From assembly GCA_014529385.2 (NCBI GenBank), contig CM043963.1, positions 101,102,912 through 101,166,911 of the forward strand: a stretch of 64,000 nt of DNA, in the 5' to 3' direction. Positions 50,818 to 61,734 of the stretch are shown here, piece by piece. The position numbers were made by a program, and so were the translations under genes. The DNA comes from Adiantum capillus-veneris (lineage: Eukaryota > Streptophyta > Polypodiopsida > Polypodiales > Pteridaceae). The notes under the pieces are model-generated. The model searched no databases. It saw only the letters and a list, made by a program, of their open reading frames with translations, and had not been told where the DNA came from. Numbering within the stretch: the stretch's first letter is position 1; every line of letters starts with the position of its first letter.

Positions 50818-52084
50818 CTAAGTTGCATTATTCGTTATTCGGGAGTCGTATAATACGCGAATAATGGGCGTATTATTCGTTTATCTAAATTATACGGCCA
50901 TATTATACGGTGCCACATCAGCATAAACGGCCAATCGTATAACTTCTTGATTTTTCGATCGAAAAAATTTTCGATCAAATTTATTTTCGAATGAAAGTAT
51001 TTTCGATCAAAAATTATAACGATCGAATATATTAGTATATATAGCAACACGCGAAAGGCCTCATACCAGCTTTCAAAGTCAGTGTTTTCCATGTAAGTAC
51101 TCTCACCAAACGATCAAAAAATGTAATTTGTAAAAAAATAAAACAATTTGAATTCAATAAAAAGTAAAATTCAATAGAATTTTAAGTTTTGTGATTCAAA
51201 TATATGAATTTGTTTTGAAAAACCTAGTATATAGTTGAAAGTTTGTATTTTGTGAAGAGTTTAATCTCTCACCTAATACAAACTGTAATTATAAGAATCA
51301 CTTGTCAATGTGTTCAATTAATTGACACTTGAAAGTGACTAATAAAAAAAAGTAAGATATTATCGTTGTGTGTAGAGTGTACTCTCACACGAGATAATTA
51401 GTTTAAAAATATAATTACATAAAAATTAATTTTATGTAATTTAAAGTTTGATTTTGATCTGTAGAGATTTTCTCTCACTTCAAAATGAATATAATGAAAC
51501 AAAATTATATTTTTACGTTTTGTGTAGAGCTATTCACACTGCTATGCTCTCACTAGAGTAAAAATTTAGGAAAAACATGTCCAAAAATAATGATATTCTC
51601 TTATCTTTATTTGGACTGCAAAATCTACCGTACTGTGTGAGAGCATACATATGCTCGCATTGTAGATAGATAATCGCTTAAAAATCTATGGTAAAGTGTA
51701 AGAACGTTTTGTTCGCACTTTACATTGATACGATAATTATCAAGTATTGTAAGTGATTATCGTTTTGACATTTAAAAATGCCACTTATAGCTCTTGTATG
51801 TATAGTAATTTATAATGATAATCATTTTAATACTTGATTTAATTGTAATTATTGATTATCGTAATGTGTTAAAGATACAAGCTTGCACTTTAGATAAATC
51901 GATGCAATTTATATGTAATCCAATGGTATTGTTTTTTATTATTGTATTTTTGTTCAATCATTGTTTTTAATTATTTTAATTTCGTTCAATCATTGTTAGT
52001 TAAATTAATTTAATGTTTTTATTGATTTTGATCATGAAAATGATCATTGACTTTGTTTTTACTAGCAAACTATTTTTGTGCATC
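50818..52084 (+). promoter_or_regulatory. hAT copy 2 transposase-side end and leader
   Basis: CGTATA/TATACG motifs (50830-50940), CGATCG palindromes (50955-51030), then GTGTAGAG-spacer-CTCTCAC units (51090-51560). A probable leader exon ends at CCAT/GTAAGT (about 51091), and an acceptor, TTTTTACTAG, lies about 20 bp before the preferred transposase ATG at 52085. Confidence 0.6.
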
Positions 52085-54182
52085 ATGGTGAAAGGACAAG
52101 AGTGGAGTTATGTGCATGAGTTGAAAGCTGGGAGAAATACATCTCGACTTAAATGTAAATCTTGTGGCCACGAGTTCAGTGGTAATGCAACCAGAATTAA
52201 AGAGCATTTGTTTAAAGTCCCTGGCAATGTTGAAAAGTGCGGGGCACCACCAAAAGATATTCATGAAAAATTTGCCATGTATTCTTGCAAAGTAAAGTTG
52301 ATTCTTGCAGCTAAACATAAAGGTGATGTTTCTAAAGATATTCATGCAAATATTGAACCATCTGTATGCAATGAGGCAACAGAAGAGGTGTGTACCACTC
52401 AAGTAAATGATCAAATTTCTCAATTGTAACCCTCTTCATGGACATGCTTCTACATCAGGAGGAGTTCCTAGCACAAGCAAATCCGGCAGAGCGTCATCCA
52501 ATGGACAGACAATGCCTGAAGCATTAGGTAAAAAATGGTTGCTTGAGTTGCATTTAAAATGGACACAAGCATTTGTTGCGTGTGGCATATTGTTCAATGT
52601 TATGCGCAATCCAATACTTCAAGATGCTTTGATGAGTACAGCCAAAAAAGGATTTGTGCTTTTTGACTATAACAAGATGCGAACTGAATATCTTGATAAA
52701 GTCAAAGACAGTACTGAAGCCATTCTCAAACGCACAGTCCTAGAGTTTGTTCCAGCATATGGATGCACCATAGCATTGGATGGATGGACTAACTGTCAGA
52801 AAAAACCTTTAATCAATGTAATGCTTATTAACCCTAGAGGGGCTATGTTCGTGGAAGCAATTGACAGCTCATTGAAAGAGAAGACTATCACCTACCTAGC
52901 AGGGGTGTATGAGCGTGCAATTGCAAAGGCAGGTGGACCAAATAATGTGACTGCTATTGTCACAGATAATGCGGCCAACTACAAAGGAGCAGGAAGAGCT
53001 ATTCAAGTCAAGTATCCGGAGATTTCTTGGGTACCATGTGCAGCTCACACTTTAAATTTTCTTTTAAAAGATATTGGTAAAATGGCATGTGTGAAGCAAA
53101 CTTTATTGGATGCAAATCATCTGGTGAAATTCATTAGAGAGCATCAATTTTCATATGCTCTTTTTAGAACCAAGTCACCAAATAAAGCTCTGCAAATATT
53201 TTGCGCAACAAGGTTTGCTACGGCATACTATGTTCTTGCTGGTTTGCAAGAGTTGAAGCCTGCATTGATGGAAACCTTAGCAGACAGAAGATGGGATGGA
53301 TGGCTCAACAAGTATCCAAGTTATCAGGAAGCAGCTGGTCGATGTGCACAAATAGTAAACTCGCCAGTCTTTTGGCGTAATGTAGAAAGAATAGTAACTG
53401 TGTCTAAGCCATTTGTAGATCTTTTGAGAGTAGTTGACACAGATTCTTTTATTTTTGGTCGGGTCTACTGGTATATGTCAGAGGCTATACGCAAGCTAAG
53501 AGAAAATGTCAGTTCTGGTGTAAAGGATAAAGCTACCATGATTACAATTGTTAACAAGCGTTGGGTGCAGTTGCATACGCCATTGCATGGTGCGGCTTTT
53601 GTATTGGATCCTAAGTTTCAAATGCATTAGCAATCTGCCAACAAAGAAGTTATGTCCGACTTCAAAACAGTGTGCTCCCAACTCTTAGGGCACGAAGATG
53701 GAAAAATAGCTTTTCATCAGCGAGTAGATTATGCCAACAGAACTGGTATGTTTCAGGATCCGTGGCATATAGATGCCATTGGCAAAATAAGTGCACCTTT
53801 ATGGTGGAAGGAGTATGGTGGGGAGAAAGTGAAGTTGCAACACATTGCAGTTAGAGTTTTATCAGTAGCTGCATCAAGTGGAAGTTGTGAACGAAATTGG
53901 TCAGCATTTGACTTTGTGCACACGAAAAAGCGAAACAGACTTCATACTAAACGGGCTGCTGATTTGGTGTATGTTTTTTGCAATATGAGACTTATTTATA
54001 AGCCTCAAAACATTGCAACTAGAGTCGCTCAAAAGCAATATGGAGTCTTCCAAACGCATGAAGCTATTTCTGCAGAAGTTGATGATGAAGATGATATGGA
54101 ATGGGAGATAGTTTCAGAATGCTCAGATATGGACGAAGTAGATGATATGGTTGCAGTTTTTGAAGATGGAGATGATTTGTGA
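52085..54182 (+). pseudogene. hAT transposase (BED, DUF659-like, hAT dimerisation), copy 2
   Basis: From the ATG at 52085: a BED-like finger (CKSCG ... H, then C, 52150-52230), a Ser-rich linker, the DUF659-like catalytic region ('GCTIALDGWTNCQKKPLINV' near 52760 and 'VTDNAANYKGAG' near 52965, both with the expected Asp), 'WVPCAAHTLNFLL', and a C-terminal dimerisation block at 53810-53980. It ends with an acidic tail. One extra T near 52427 shifts the frame and a CAG to TAG change at 53628-53630 stops it in frame. Copy 1 is intact at both sites. The enzyme cuts and joins element ends; as it stands this copy cannot make full-length protein. Confidence 0.9.
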
Positions 54183-54443
54183 GAGTACCATTTTAATACT
54201 TAACAAGTTTTTGCATATGATGAAAGAAAGTGGTATCTCGTTGTCGTTCACATCAAAACCTCTCTTTCTCTCTCTCATACGCACATATTTACTCACACAC
54301 AAATATAAATTGCCGATAATATCTTGTCGAATAACAATTACATAAAGTCAATGTAGGTTTGAAATTACAACAAGGTTCTGGGAAATTACTCAATCGAAAA
54401 GAGTTTGATATAATTTTGAGATTACAAAAAGCTTGTGAGTGAC

Positions 54444-55205
54444 TTATGAGTTTGATAGATTTGCTATAAGCTGGTCTATGGTAAAATCTGTAATTCCTAG
54501 CTCAGGGGATGGTTGAGCACCATCTTTATGTGAAGTGGTAGTATCATCTGGCAAAGGTCCATACAATGATTCATATTGTTGAAGCTTTGCTTGTGCATCA
54601 CTTAACTCTATTTCAAGCTCAAGAATACGGCCACGAAGCATGTCCGGTGTTTCTCCTTGGCTGGCAAGGTCTTGTCCTTGGCTGGCTAATTCAGTCAGTG
54701 TTTCTGACTCTTCAGGAAGTAAAACAATAGGACGCTTGCGAGGAGGCATTGGATTATTTGCATTGCGTGCTGCCACCTTTTCTGCAATGCGTCCACGTCC
54801 AACGCCAGCGGTGCCTGAACGATCTGACCAATCCACTCTCTTCAGCAAAACATATCGAACATAGCATTGTTGGATAAAGTAAATTGCTACTTGGTTGTTG
54901 TTTGGTAGGCATCTCTCTTGTCGTATAAACCTTTGCAGCAATACACGTGCCAGTCCTTTATGTTGCAAATCAGAGAGCTTTAACGGAGCTGTATCTTTTG
55001 CATTGCCACTTATTTGAAATAGTTGATGGCGTACAAAGTGATTAGGGCAAAGCTTTTTGCACTCTTTAAGGGTTAGTGGTTCGCCCTGCAGCTCAGATTC
55101 ATCTTCTTCAATGTTCGCAATAGTAGAAAGATCTGCTTGTCCACATCTAACTTGTTCTTCTTTAAAAATTGCCAGAGCTTCAGCGTGGTTGAGTTCTTCT
55201 TCCAT
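54444..55205 (-). CDS. hAT ORF2, 253 aa, unknown function
   Basis: One open frame starting 'MEEELNHAEALAIFKEEQVR'. Features: acidic N-terminal helices, a Cys-containing middle ('LKECKKLCPNHFVRHQLF'), a hydrophobic segment ('NNNQVAIYFIQQCYVRYVLL'), a basic patch ('MPPRKRPIVLL'), a short coiled coil ('RGRILELEIELSDAQAKLQQ') and an acidic C-terminus. I recognise no family. It starts 165 bp after the kinase stop in the same direction. Its ATG has the same upstream context, ACAGATATGG, as the kinase ATG, so it may be spliced to the same leader or be a separate gene. It is intact here and fragmentary in copy 1. Confidence 0.7.
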   Translation of the reverse strand: MEEELNHAEALAIFKEEQVRCGQADLSTIANIEEDESELQGEPLTLKECKKLCPNHFVRHQLFQISGNAKDTAPLKLSDLQHKGLARVLLQRFIRQERCLPNNNQVAIYFIQQCYVRYVLLKRVDWSDRSGTAGVGRGRIAEKVAARNANNPMPPRKRPIVLLPEESETLTELASQGQDLASQGETPDMLRGRILELEIELSDAQAKLQQYESLYGPLPDDTTTSHKDGAQPSPELGITDFTIDQLIANLSNS

Positions 55206-55372
55206 ATCTGTATATTAGGTGAACATGTCATTACTTTTAAATACCCATTCAATTAATTTGACATTGGACAGTATATCAAATGACAAACATAGATATTTTG
55301 TTCAATTAAACATACAATTAAATCTGACACCAAAAGTAAAACAATGATGAAATCATGAGACTTGTGTTTTCA

Positions 55373-56781
55373 TTAATCATCAACTGGTCGTAAGCCAGAT
55401 GTCATTACAATGTTGTAACCCACTCTATGGGCATCATTTAAACATAAGGAGAGGTCAAAAGCGTTAGGCCGGGTTTTGGGGTTTAGGCGCTTGCCGGTTT
55501 CAAGATGAGCAAGTACATTACTCAAAAAATGTCTCTTGCTTTGTTCTTGGGGCTCTGGTAAGCACTTCAAAATGCGTTTACATGTATGACACATGGAATA
55601 AATATCCATAGCTTTGGTCCAGGAGGGAGGATTACTAGATATACATTCGGGGGTTGCCCATGGATAATCTCTCTCATATTGTTTTCTAGTTTCTATCTGC
55701 ATATCGCGTAGAGGAGGAAAACCGGTTGTGGTATTTGTTTTGGTGCATGAACCCCAATCCACAATGCCGGCATAAACACCTTTTTCGCCAAAATGCAGCA
55801 TCATATTCTGAGAGTGTAGATCATTGTGGAGGTAGTTATGCGAATGTATATACTCTAGAGTTTGGAGGAGAGCATTGATGATCTGCAAAATATTCTCCTG
55901 GAATAGCTCTATTGTTCCTGTAGTGAGTACATAATCGCGGATGACAAGTTGGCTGCCGTCTGTAGTGCATTCTTTGATCCATTTCTCCACATGGCCGCCA
56001 TTCCAAAATCGTGAAATGAGCATTGGTCGCTCCACGTGGAGCACCATGGCAAGAGGGTAGATAATACCTCGATGTGAAATATCCAAAATTGTTGCTTCGT
56101 CTTTGACTTGTTGCTCCATGGTGGGCCCATGTAAGTGTACTTTGAACACTTTTGCAGCATACACTTGATCTTTGAAAGCGGGATGTGTGACACCCACACG
56201 CTTCACATGTGCCCATCTTCCCTCTCCTAGCTGTGGAGCTTGGATATTGAAGACGGCTGTGTCGGGTAAAAGGTGTAAAATAGGTGGTAGTTGAGAGAGG
56301 TCTAATGTAGCAACGGATGACGTTGCAGGCTCTATTCTAAGAATGATTTCTGGTTCAACAGCAACTTCAGAAGAGCTGGCTTCCACTCTTGCACGCTTTG
56401 CTACTCTTTCTAACTTTTCCTTGCTCTTGAACTCCATGTAAAGCTGTTGCACAAGATGTATGCGCTTAGCTATGGCAAGGAAGTAATTGCAGGATTTTTC
56501 AGTTCTTGAAAGGTTTTCATGATCTGTACAATGGTTTGTTTGACCATGTTTACTAAAGCACCTGATGTTAGGAGGGCTATGTCAAAAATAGCTGGTGCAA
56601 ACTCTGCCTGGAGCTGCTCAAACACAGACTTGGTTAGAGTCTCTATAAGCTGATAAAAATGCTCCGGAGCGACAGGGTTTAAACAACGCCTAATCTTTGC
56701 CTCTGACGAGTAATGAAAGTGTCTCACAATCACTTCGGAGACGAACTTTCGTTGATGTTTCACTAGCTTCGTGTCTGCCAT
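55373..56781 (-). pseudogene. Protein kinase gene carried by the hAT element (one 4-bp frameshift)
   Basis: The N-terminal part (56781-56470, 'MADTKLVKHQRKFVSEVIVR') ends at a TAG made by a 4-bp loss near 56475; copy 1 keeps these bases. The rest is one 359-aa frame from 56452. It has every kinase mark in order: glycine loop LGEGRWAHV (residues 75-83), Lys in YAAKVFKV (101), alpha-C Glu in KDEATIL (119), catalytic loop YLHNDLHSQN with Asp 211 and Asn 216, DWG in place of DFG (232-234), TPEC in place of APE (267-270), alpha-F Asp in AMDIYS (283), and a late Arg (328). No membrane segment is seen. The HNDLH loop and DWG are unusual for plant Ser/Thr kinases. Activity is inferred, not shown. Confidence 0.88.
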
Positions 56782-58388
56782 ATCTGTATGACAAAATTAT
56801 AAATTAAGAATCTTACGAAATGATTGCACACCATAGTAACATAGTTATTATATAATGAGTGTTAACCCTATATATATATTAAATGATGATTCAAATTTAT
56901 TAAACAATACTAAATTATTGCAGATTAAAGAGAAAATCTTATGATTACAAACCACATTGTGCGAATCGACCATGAAAATTAATTTAGAGAGAGACAGAGA
57001 GAGAGAGGGAGATGCTCTCAGCACAAGAACTGGACCCTGCTATGTGCAGAAGTGTGAGATGATGAAAGAAATTACATCTAAAGGGTTGGAAAATCGTATA
57101 TGTGAACAGCTCAGCTAGTGTGAGATATTCTCAGCACAAGTCCTGGATGCTGTTGTAAAATAGATTGATAGTTTTTATCAATCTAATCCCTGATAAAGTG
57201 TGTGGAACTCACAACACAACTATCAATGGATAAATTAACAATTGCAGATGTAAGTTACCTATCGTATGTGTTTACGTCCAAAACAACACCAAGTCATTTA
57301 ATGATGAAAAATGATGTTCTTTTGGAATATGAAACACACGAGTAACTAGTATGTCACATTAAGATGAAGAGGGCATGAAAATATGCATCTCTTCACTCTT
57401 AATATAACGAGTGGTAACGCTTGTGTTCCTATGTAACACATATGACAGAAAAACTTAATCTAAAATTGTAAATTTTATAAGCTATTTCTAATGGAGTGTG
57501 TGGCACGCACAACACAACCATCAGCAAACAGCTCAACAATCTCAAATGTAAATCAATTGTTGTATATATCTACATTCAGAGTAACACCAAGTCATCTGCT
57601 GATGAACAATGATGTTACTACAGAAATAGAAGCACAAAAATAACGAAAGTCGTATTAAGATGAAGAGGGCATAAAGTATGCATCTCTAGACTCTTAAAAT
57701 GATGAAAGTTAATTTTTGTGCTTCTATGTAGAATAATCAATAATGATTTACTTTAAGATTGTAAATTTTATAGGACACTCTGAAGTGAGAGGTGTAGCAT
57801 TATGCCTACTACACTCCACAAATCGACCTCTAATCCTAACTCATCTCTATGGTGAGAGATATACTACTACACCATACGAGTGAGAATCTAAATTTACCCT
57901 AAGCCTTCCCTAGAGTGAGTTATATAACTACACACCACGGGAAAGGAAACTATATTCTATACACCTCTGGAGTGAGCCATATGGCTACACACCATGAAGT
58001 GGCCTACGACCTGCAAGCCAACTTTCTGGTGAGAGCCGAAACTACTGCACCACACAAGTCTGGCACAACACAAAAAAAAAGTTAATATTTATTGAAAATT
58101 TAAAAAATATACCTGAAAACCGCTGTAAATCGAAGACGCTGTCTCTATCTAGCAAACTCTCAGAAGCTCCAAGCTCTACAAACTCCAAGAAAGTCCACAA
58201 TGTTTTTCGATCGAATACGGCGACGATTGTATATATATACTTTTTTTCGATCGATATATTTTTCGATCGAAATACTTTTCGATCGAAAAATGTTATATAC
58301 GGCTATTCGGTAATTATTTGGAAATACGACGTATATTGACGTTTTATACGTATAATTTTTGTTATACGGGCGTATAAATGCAATGCAG
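56782..58388 (-). promoter_or_regulatory. hAT copy 2 kinase-side end, leader and hairpins
   Basis: Mirror image of 22654-24328. An interrupted GA run lies at 56985-57010, long hairpins at about 57290-57450 and 57590-57740, GTGAG-palindrome-CTACAC units at 57780-58060, CGATCG palindromes at 58205-58290, and CGTATA motifs up to the TIR. A probable leader donor (CAG/GTATAT) is near 58114. Confidence 0.6.
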
Positions 58389-58396
58389 CCAAGAAG

Positions 58397-59440
58397 TGCC
58401 CGGAGCGCAACATTATGCATAGGAGGGAAATTTGTGAGTACTCCAATTATGTACATCCCTTTGGGGATGTCATTTTTTCTGATTGGTACCCTCTATCAGA
58501 CCCAATATGGGTGCCAAATCTGAAGGAATATGATAAGTGGGCCCTCATACTTGATTTGAATGGCCTTTTAGTTACCATTGTAGAGACACGCTTTGGTGAG
58601 AAGTCTCCTACATATGTAGGAGAAAGGATAAATAGTCTGCCCTCTCAAGAAGTGTATTATCGCAAAGACAACCACAACTTCTTGGATTGGTGCATCAAAT
58701 TTTTCAATGTGTCTATATGGAGCAGTTTCATGACCCCTAAAGTGGAAGGAATTCTAGACATTGTCTTCAAATTGCAGCAGCCTCTGCTATCAGGTGTTAT
58801 GTCACAACAAGATTGTAGAAGGGCATCTTGGCTGATGCACAATAGGCATGTATTCTTCAAAGGCTTGAAGTTATTTTAAAGAAAAAACCCACAGTTTAGG
58901 CACGAAAACAGTCTTATGATTGATGATAGCAGATACAAAGTGTGCCAAAATGATGAAGGCACTTGGATTCTTGCTCCCAAGTTGGAGCACCAGATAAAAA
59001 AGTAGCGACAAGACTTCTTGGAAGACACTTTAAAGGACTGGTTATTTCTATGGTTACAATTGGAGGATCGTAATGCTAATACGACTGACTAAGTGTTTGA
59101 TACTGGCAAGGATTCATTTTCTAATGCAATCTTAATCCAATTGGAAATCAATCAAAGAACCTATGACGAAGCCCAATAGAGGGAAGCAATCTGGCAGTGA
59201 CAAATGGAGGCCGACCTAGAAGCTCAAAGGAATGAGAAGGAACGGCTAGAGAGGGAAAGAGTGGAGAGAGAAATATTAGAGCGTCTCAAGCGGGAGGAGG
59301 AATCAGAGAAACCAAAGGTCAATTACAAACTTTCGCGAAATAGTAAACAATCAGATTCCCATGTAATGATGGGAATCACCCTTTTAATATACAAAGCTTT
59401 CATCAGTTTTGACATTTTTGAGGGAAAATTTGTGTGTGTC
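58397..59440 (+). pseudogene. FCP1/NIF-like phosphatase fold gene in locus B, interrupted
   Basis: The frame at 58397-58879 has 'WALILDLNGLLVTIVETR', which matches the FCP1-type motif DLDGTLV with the second Asp changed to Asn. Then come 'FLDWCIKFFNVSIWSSFMTP', the 'viWTS' block, and 'ASWLMHNRHVFFKGLKLF'. After a TAA, 'SLMIDDSRYKVCQNDEGTWI' near 58915 is the conserved 'llIDDSp.k' block. A charged coiled coil (59204-59330, 'KERLERERVEREILERLKRE') ends it. FCP1-like enzymes dephosphorylate Ser/Thr residues such as those of the RNA polymerase II tail. The lost Asp and several stops argue against activity. hAT copy 2 sits just upstream. Confidence 0.65.
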
Positions 59441-59509
59441 TACTAGCAGGTTTGTTGCTTTGTTCCTTTTGTTGGTTTTTTTGAATAGAAATCGCATTTT
59501 AATGGTATA

Positions 59510-59650
59510 ACCCACTCATGGAGTGGTAGAAAGAATTTTGACATTAGTTCCAGCACGGTGGAAACTAGTCTTAAAACCACCAACAGGTTGTGGTAGAAAT
59601 TATGTCCTAGTAGAAACCAATGGTAGAAACTAATAGAAAGAATTTAGAAA
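59510..59650. repeat. Second GGAAACC-type repeat patch in locus B
   Basis: Diverged units of GTGGTAGAAA and GGAAACTAG/AAACCACC, related to those at 49174-49612 and to the array from 61735. Confidence 0.6.
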
Positions 59651-59858
59651 CCTAACCCTTTGAAGACCTTGCACTGATTTGCTTGAAGGAAAATGGACAA
59701 GAAACAGCGCACGTTTTTTAGAAATAGTGAGATGGTTTCAGATAAGAAGAGGCAACAGCCAAATGCAGTACATTCTTATGAGCAGATTTGAAAGAGAAGA
59801 GCCAACAACCAAATGTATACATTCTTATGAATGGATTTGAATACATTGTCCATAGTTT

Positions 59859-61636
59859 TCAACACTCATCCTCCTCAATGGCTACTCTATTGTCTACCTC
59901 TAGATCTATCGGTATGCTATTATACACTGCCTCATAAACTTCTAATGACATTCTATATAGACTATTGTAACTCTCCACTTCTTCCATGGGAATTTTGATG
60001 GCTCTCACCAGTGGCTTTTTCTGGAGGATGGTGTATGTTCTTCCATCATAGAACATCCCTGTTACAAAGTAGGACCCCCTATCAATAGTATTTCCTCATC
60101 CATCTTGCATGTGCCTTTTGGCCCTTTAGTTTGACTCAATGCACTTGAGAACATAAAACTCTGCACCTTCATTATTGGCTTGTTTTTCATTGACTACAAA
60201 GTTGTCTCCAACTATGAGAGAATCACTCAAAGCATCGTGATGGCCTGTGTACAAGGGCTCATCAACATCCTCTTCATCATCATTAATTACCTACTGCATC
60301 AATGGGGACAATAATGTGATACATTCAACTTCCAACATAGGCCTTCTTTGTGCATATTCTCCAAGTCCCCCTACAAGAACCAACTGCAGAACCATGCCAA
60401 CCACCTAAACCTAAGTTCTTGGGCATTGTGGGAATCATATCCGTTAACACTATGAATGGAGCGAGATTGAGGAATAGCTTCACTATCCCAACTGATGTTG
60501 CGGTCTACATCTTCTTCTTTGATCTCCCAGAAACCTTGCCTTCTCCATTTGAACTTGAGTACTTGATCCATAGAAAGGCCACGACATCTCTTGCACATTT
60601 CATAGGTACACCATCTACCTTGAGTTGCTCTTGTGTCAATGCTCTCTTAATAACTACACCGGCTCCATCATGTTCACCCTTGCCATTACCTGAGCAAAAG
60701 AAGTTCCATAGCATTTCAATACCTGTGAGTTGTTTGTATCGTGCAACGAAGTAAAACGGTCTCTTTGCCTTGAATTGGGATGGTGCTCCATCTAGCCACA
60801 CCCAATGATACTTTGGTACCATCCCTTGTTCTTTCAACCATTTGTGATGCAGCAGTAAGCAATGTTGAACAAACAATGTATTATGCTTTTTGTCATCATA
60901 TATATAGAAATGAACAAACTTTTTGACCGCACCGTTCACCTAGAAGTGGTTATATGCACCAAAATTGTGACCTAGAAGGAGTGCCAATGCATGGATTGGA
61001 TTTCATTTTTCTCTTTAAAAGTGTAATTCTTGGTAAATTCAATGATGAAGATAGTTTTATCGGCCAAAAATCATTGAAGAGAGTCCTCAAATTTTTCATC
61101 TTGCCACCTGCAAATGAAATTGTGTTTAATGAACTTCTTAAGGTGCGTATGAAACATATGGAAAAGCTCACTACAGGGTAGTTTCTTGTGCAAAAGATCC
61201 TTTCTTTTATTTTTTCTCTTTTTCAAATTGCTACCAGTAATGTCGTTAACATCGATTACTATTTCAGCATCCTCAAAAAATTTAACAACAACCTGCAAAT
61301 CCTTCTTGCCAAGCTCTCGTGGACACAAGGCAATTTTTTTGGTGCCACAATCAGCATAATTGCTCACTAGAAAATTGTACTTGTGAAAAGCTGAATAGGT
61401 GGGCTTGGGGAAGAAAATAGACTCACATAAAGTTGTAGTACTCTTGTATGCATGGTTAGAATCACTGCAAGAAGTAGTGTGTAAGTCATGGGCACACATT
61501 GAGCATGTGAAATCATATGCAACTCCATGTAGGCCAAAAAACTTATGTCGTAGATGTGATTTATTGCTTTCCTTATATATGCCATTTGCACATGCACAAT
61601 GCAGCAACATGTAATTCTTTCCTTGAGCTTGCGCAC
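59859..61636 (-). pseudogene. Locus B minus-strand gene: putative transposase with DGAPSQFK motif
   Basis: Minus strand. 61610-61071 has a Cys/His-rich N-terminal part ('FTCSMCAHDLHTTSC') and 'LLHKKLPCSELFHMFHTHLK', which aligns with 'LLHKEISCQYLSLMFKDHLK' of element A. 60939-60505 has 'YIYDDKKHNTLFVQHCLLLH', 'YHWVWLDGAPSQFKAKRPFY' and 'CSGNGKGEHDGAGVVIKRAL'. A C-terminal piece lies at 60056-59859. The conserved 'DG..SQFK' and 'GKG..DGAG' blocks suggest an RNase-H-like catalytic core. Frame breaks between blocks make it a pseudogene. The family name is unknown to me. Confidence 0.65.
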
Positions 61637-61734
61637 AAAATATGGCTTTAGATACTCAAAACATCGTCATTGAATTTGAACGTCTGGATATGAAACTTTC
61701 AAATAGCTCCACCTAAAAAACAACGCAATGATCA

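Larger units (their letters stand above)
50818..58388. mobile_element. hAT transposon copy 2 carrying a protein kinase gene, inverted relative to copy 1
   Basis: Target duplication TCAAGAAG (50810-50817) and CCAAGAAG (58389-58396), 7 of 8 bases equal. The ends are CTAAGTTGCATT and, reverse complemented, CTGCATTGCATT. Length 7571 bp. It contains a transposase gene on the plus strand (52085-54182), and ORF2 (55205-54444) and the kinase gene (56781-55373) on the minus strand, tail to tail with 260 bp between. The hairpin arrays and palindromes of copy 1 are all present in mirror image. It is the fuller copy, but its genes carry one or two breaks each. Confidence 0.93.
47745..61636. mobile_element. 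Locus B: diverged relative of element A, split by hAT copy 2
   Basis: It carries, in the same order and strands as element A, a plus-strand coiled-coil/RING-like gene (47745-49032) and a minus-strand DGAPSQFK gene (61636-59859). Between them are additional plus-strand frames (49.7-50.1 kb repeats, FCP1-like phosphatase) and the inserted hAT copy 2. A GAAACC-rich array follows at 61735. No terminal repeats were found in the window, so the true ends are unknown, and it may extend past the right edge. Confidence 0.55.
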
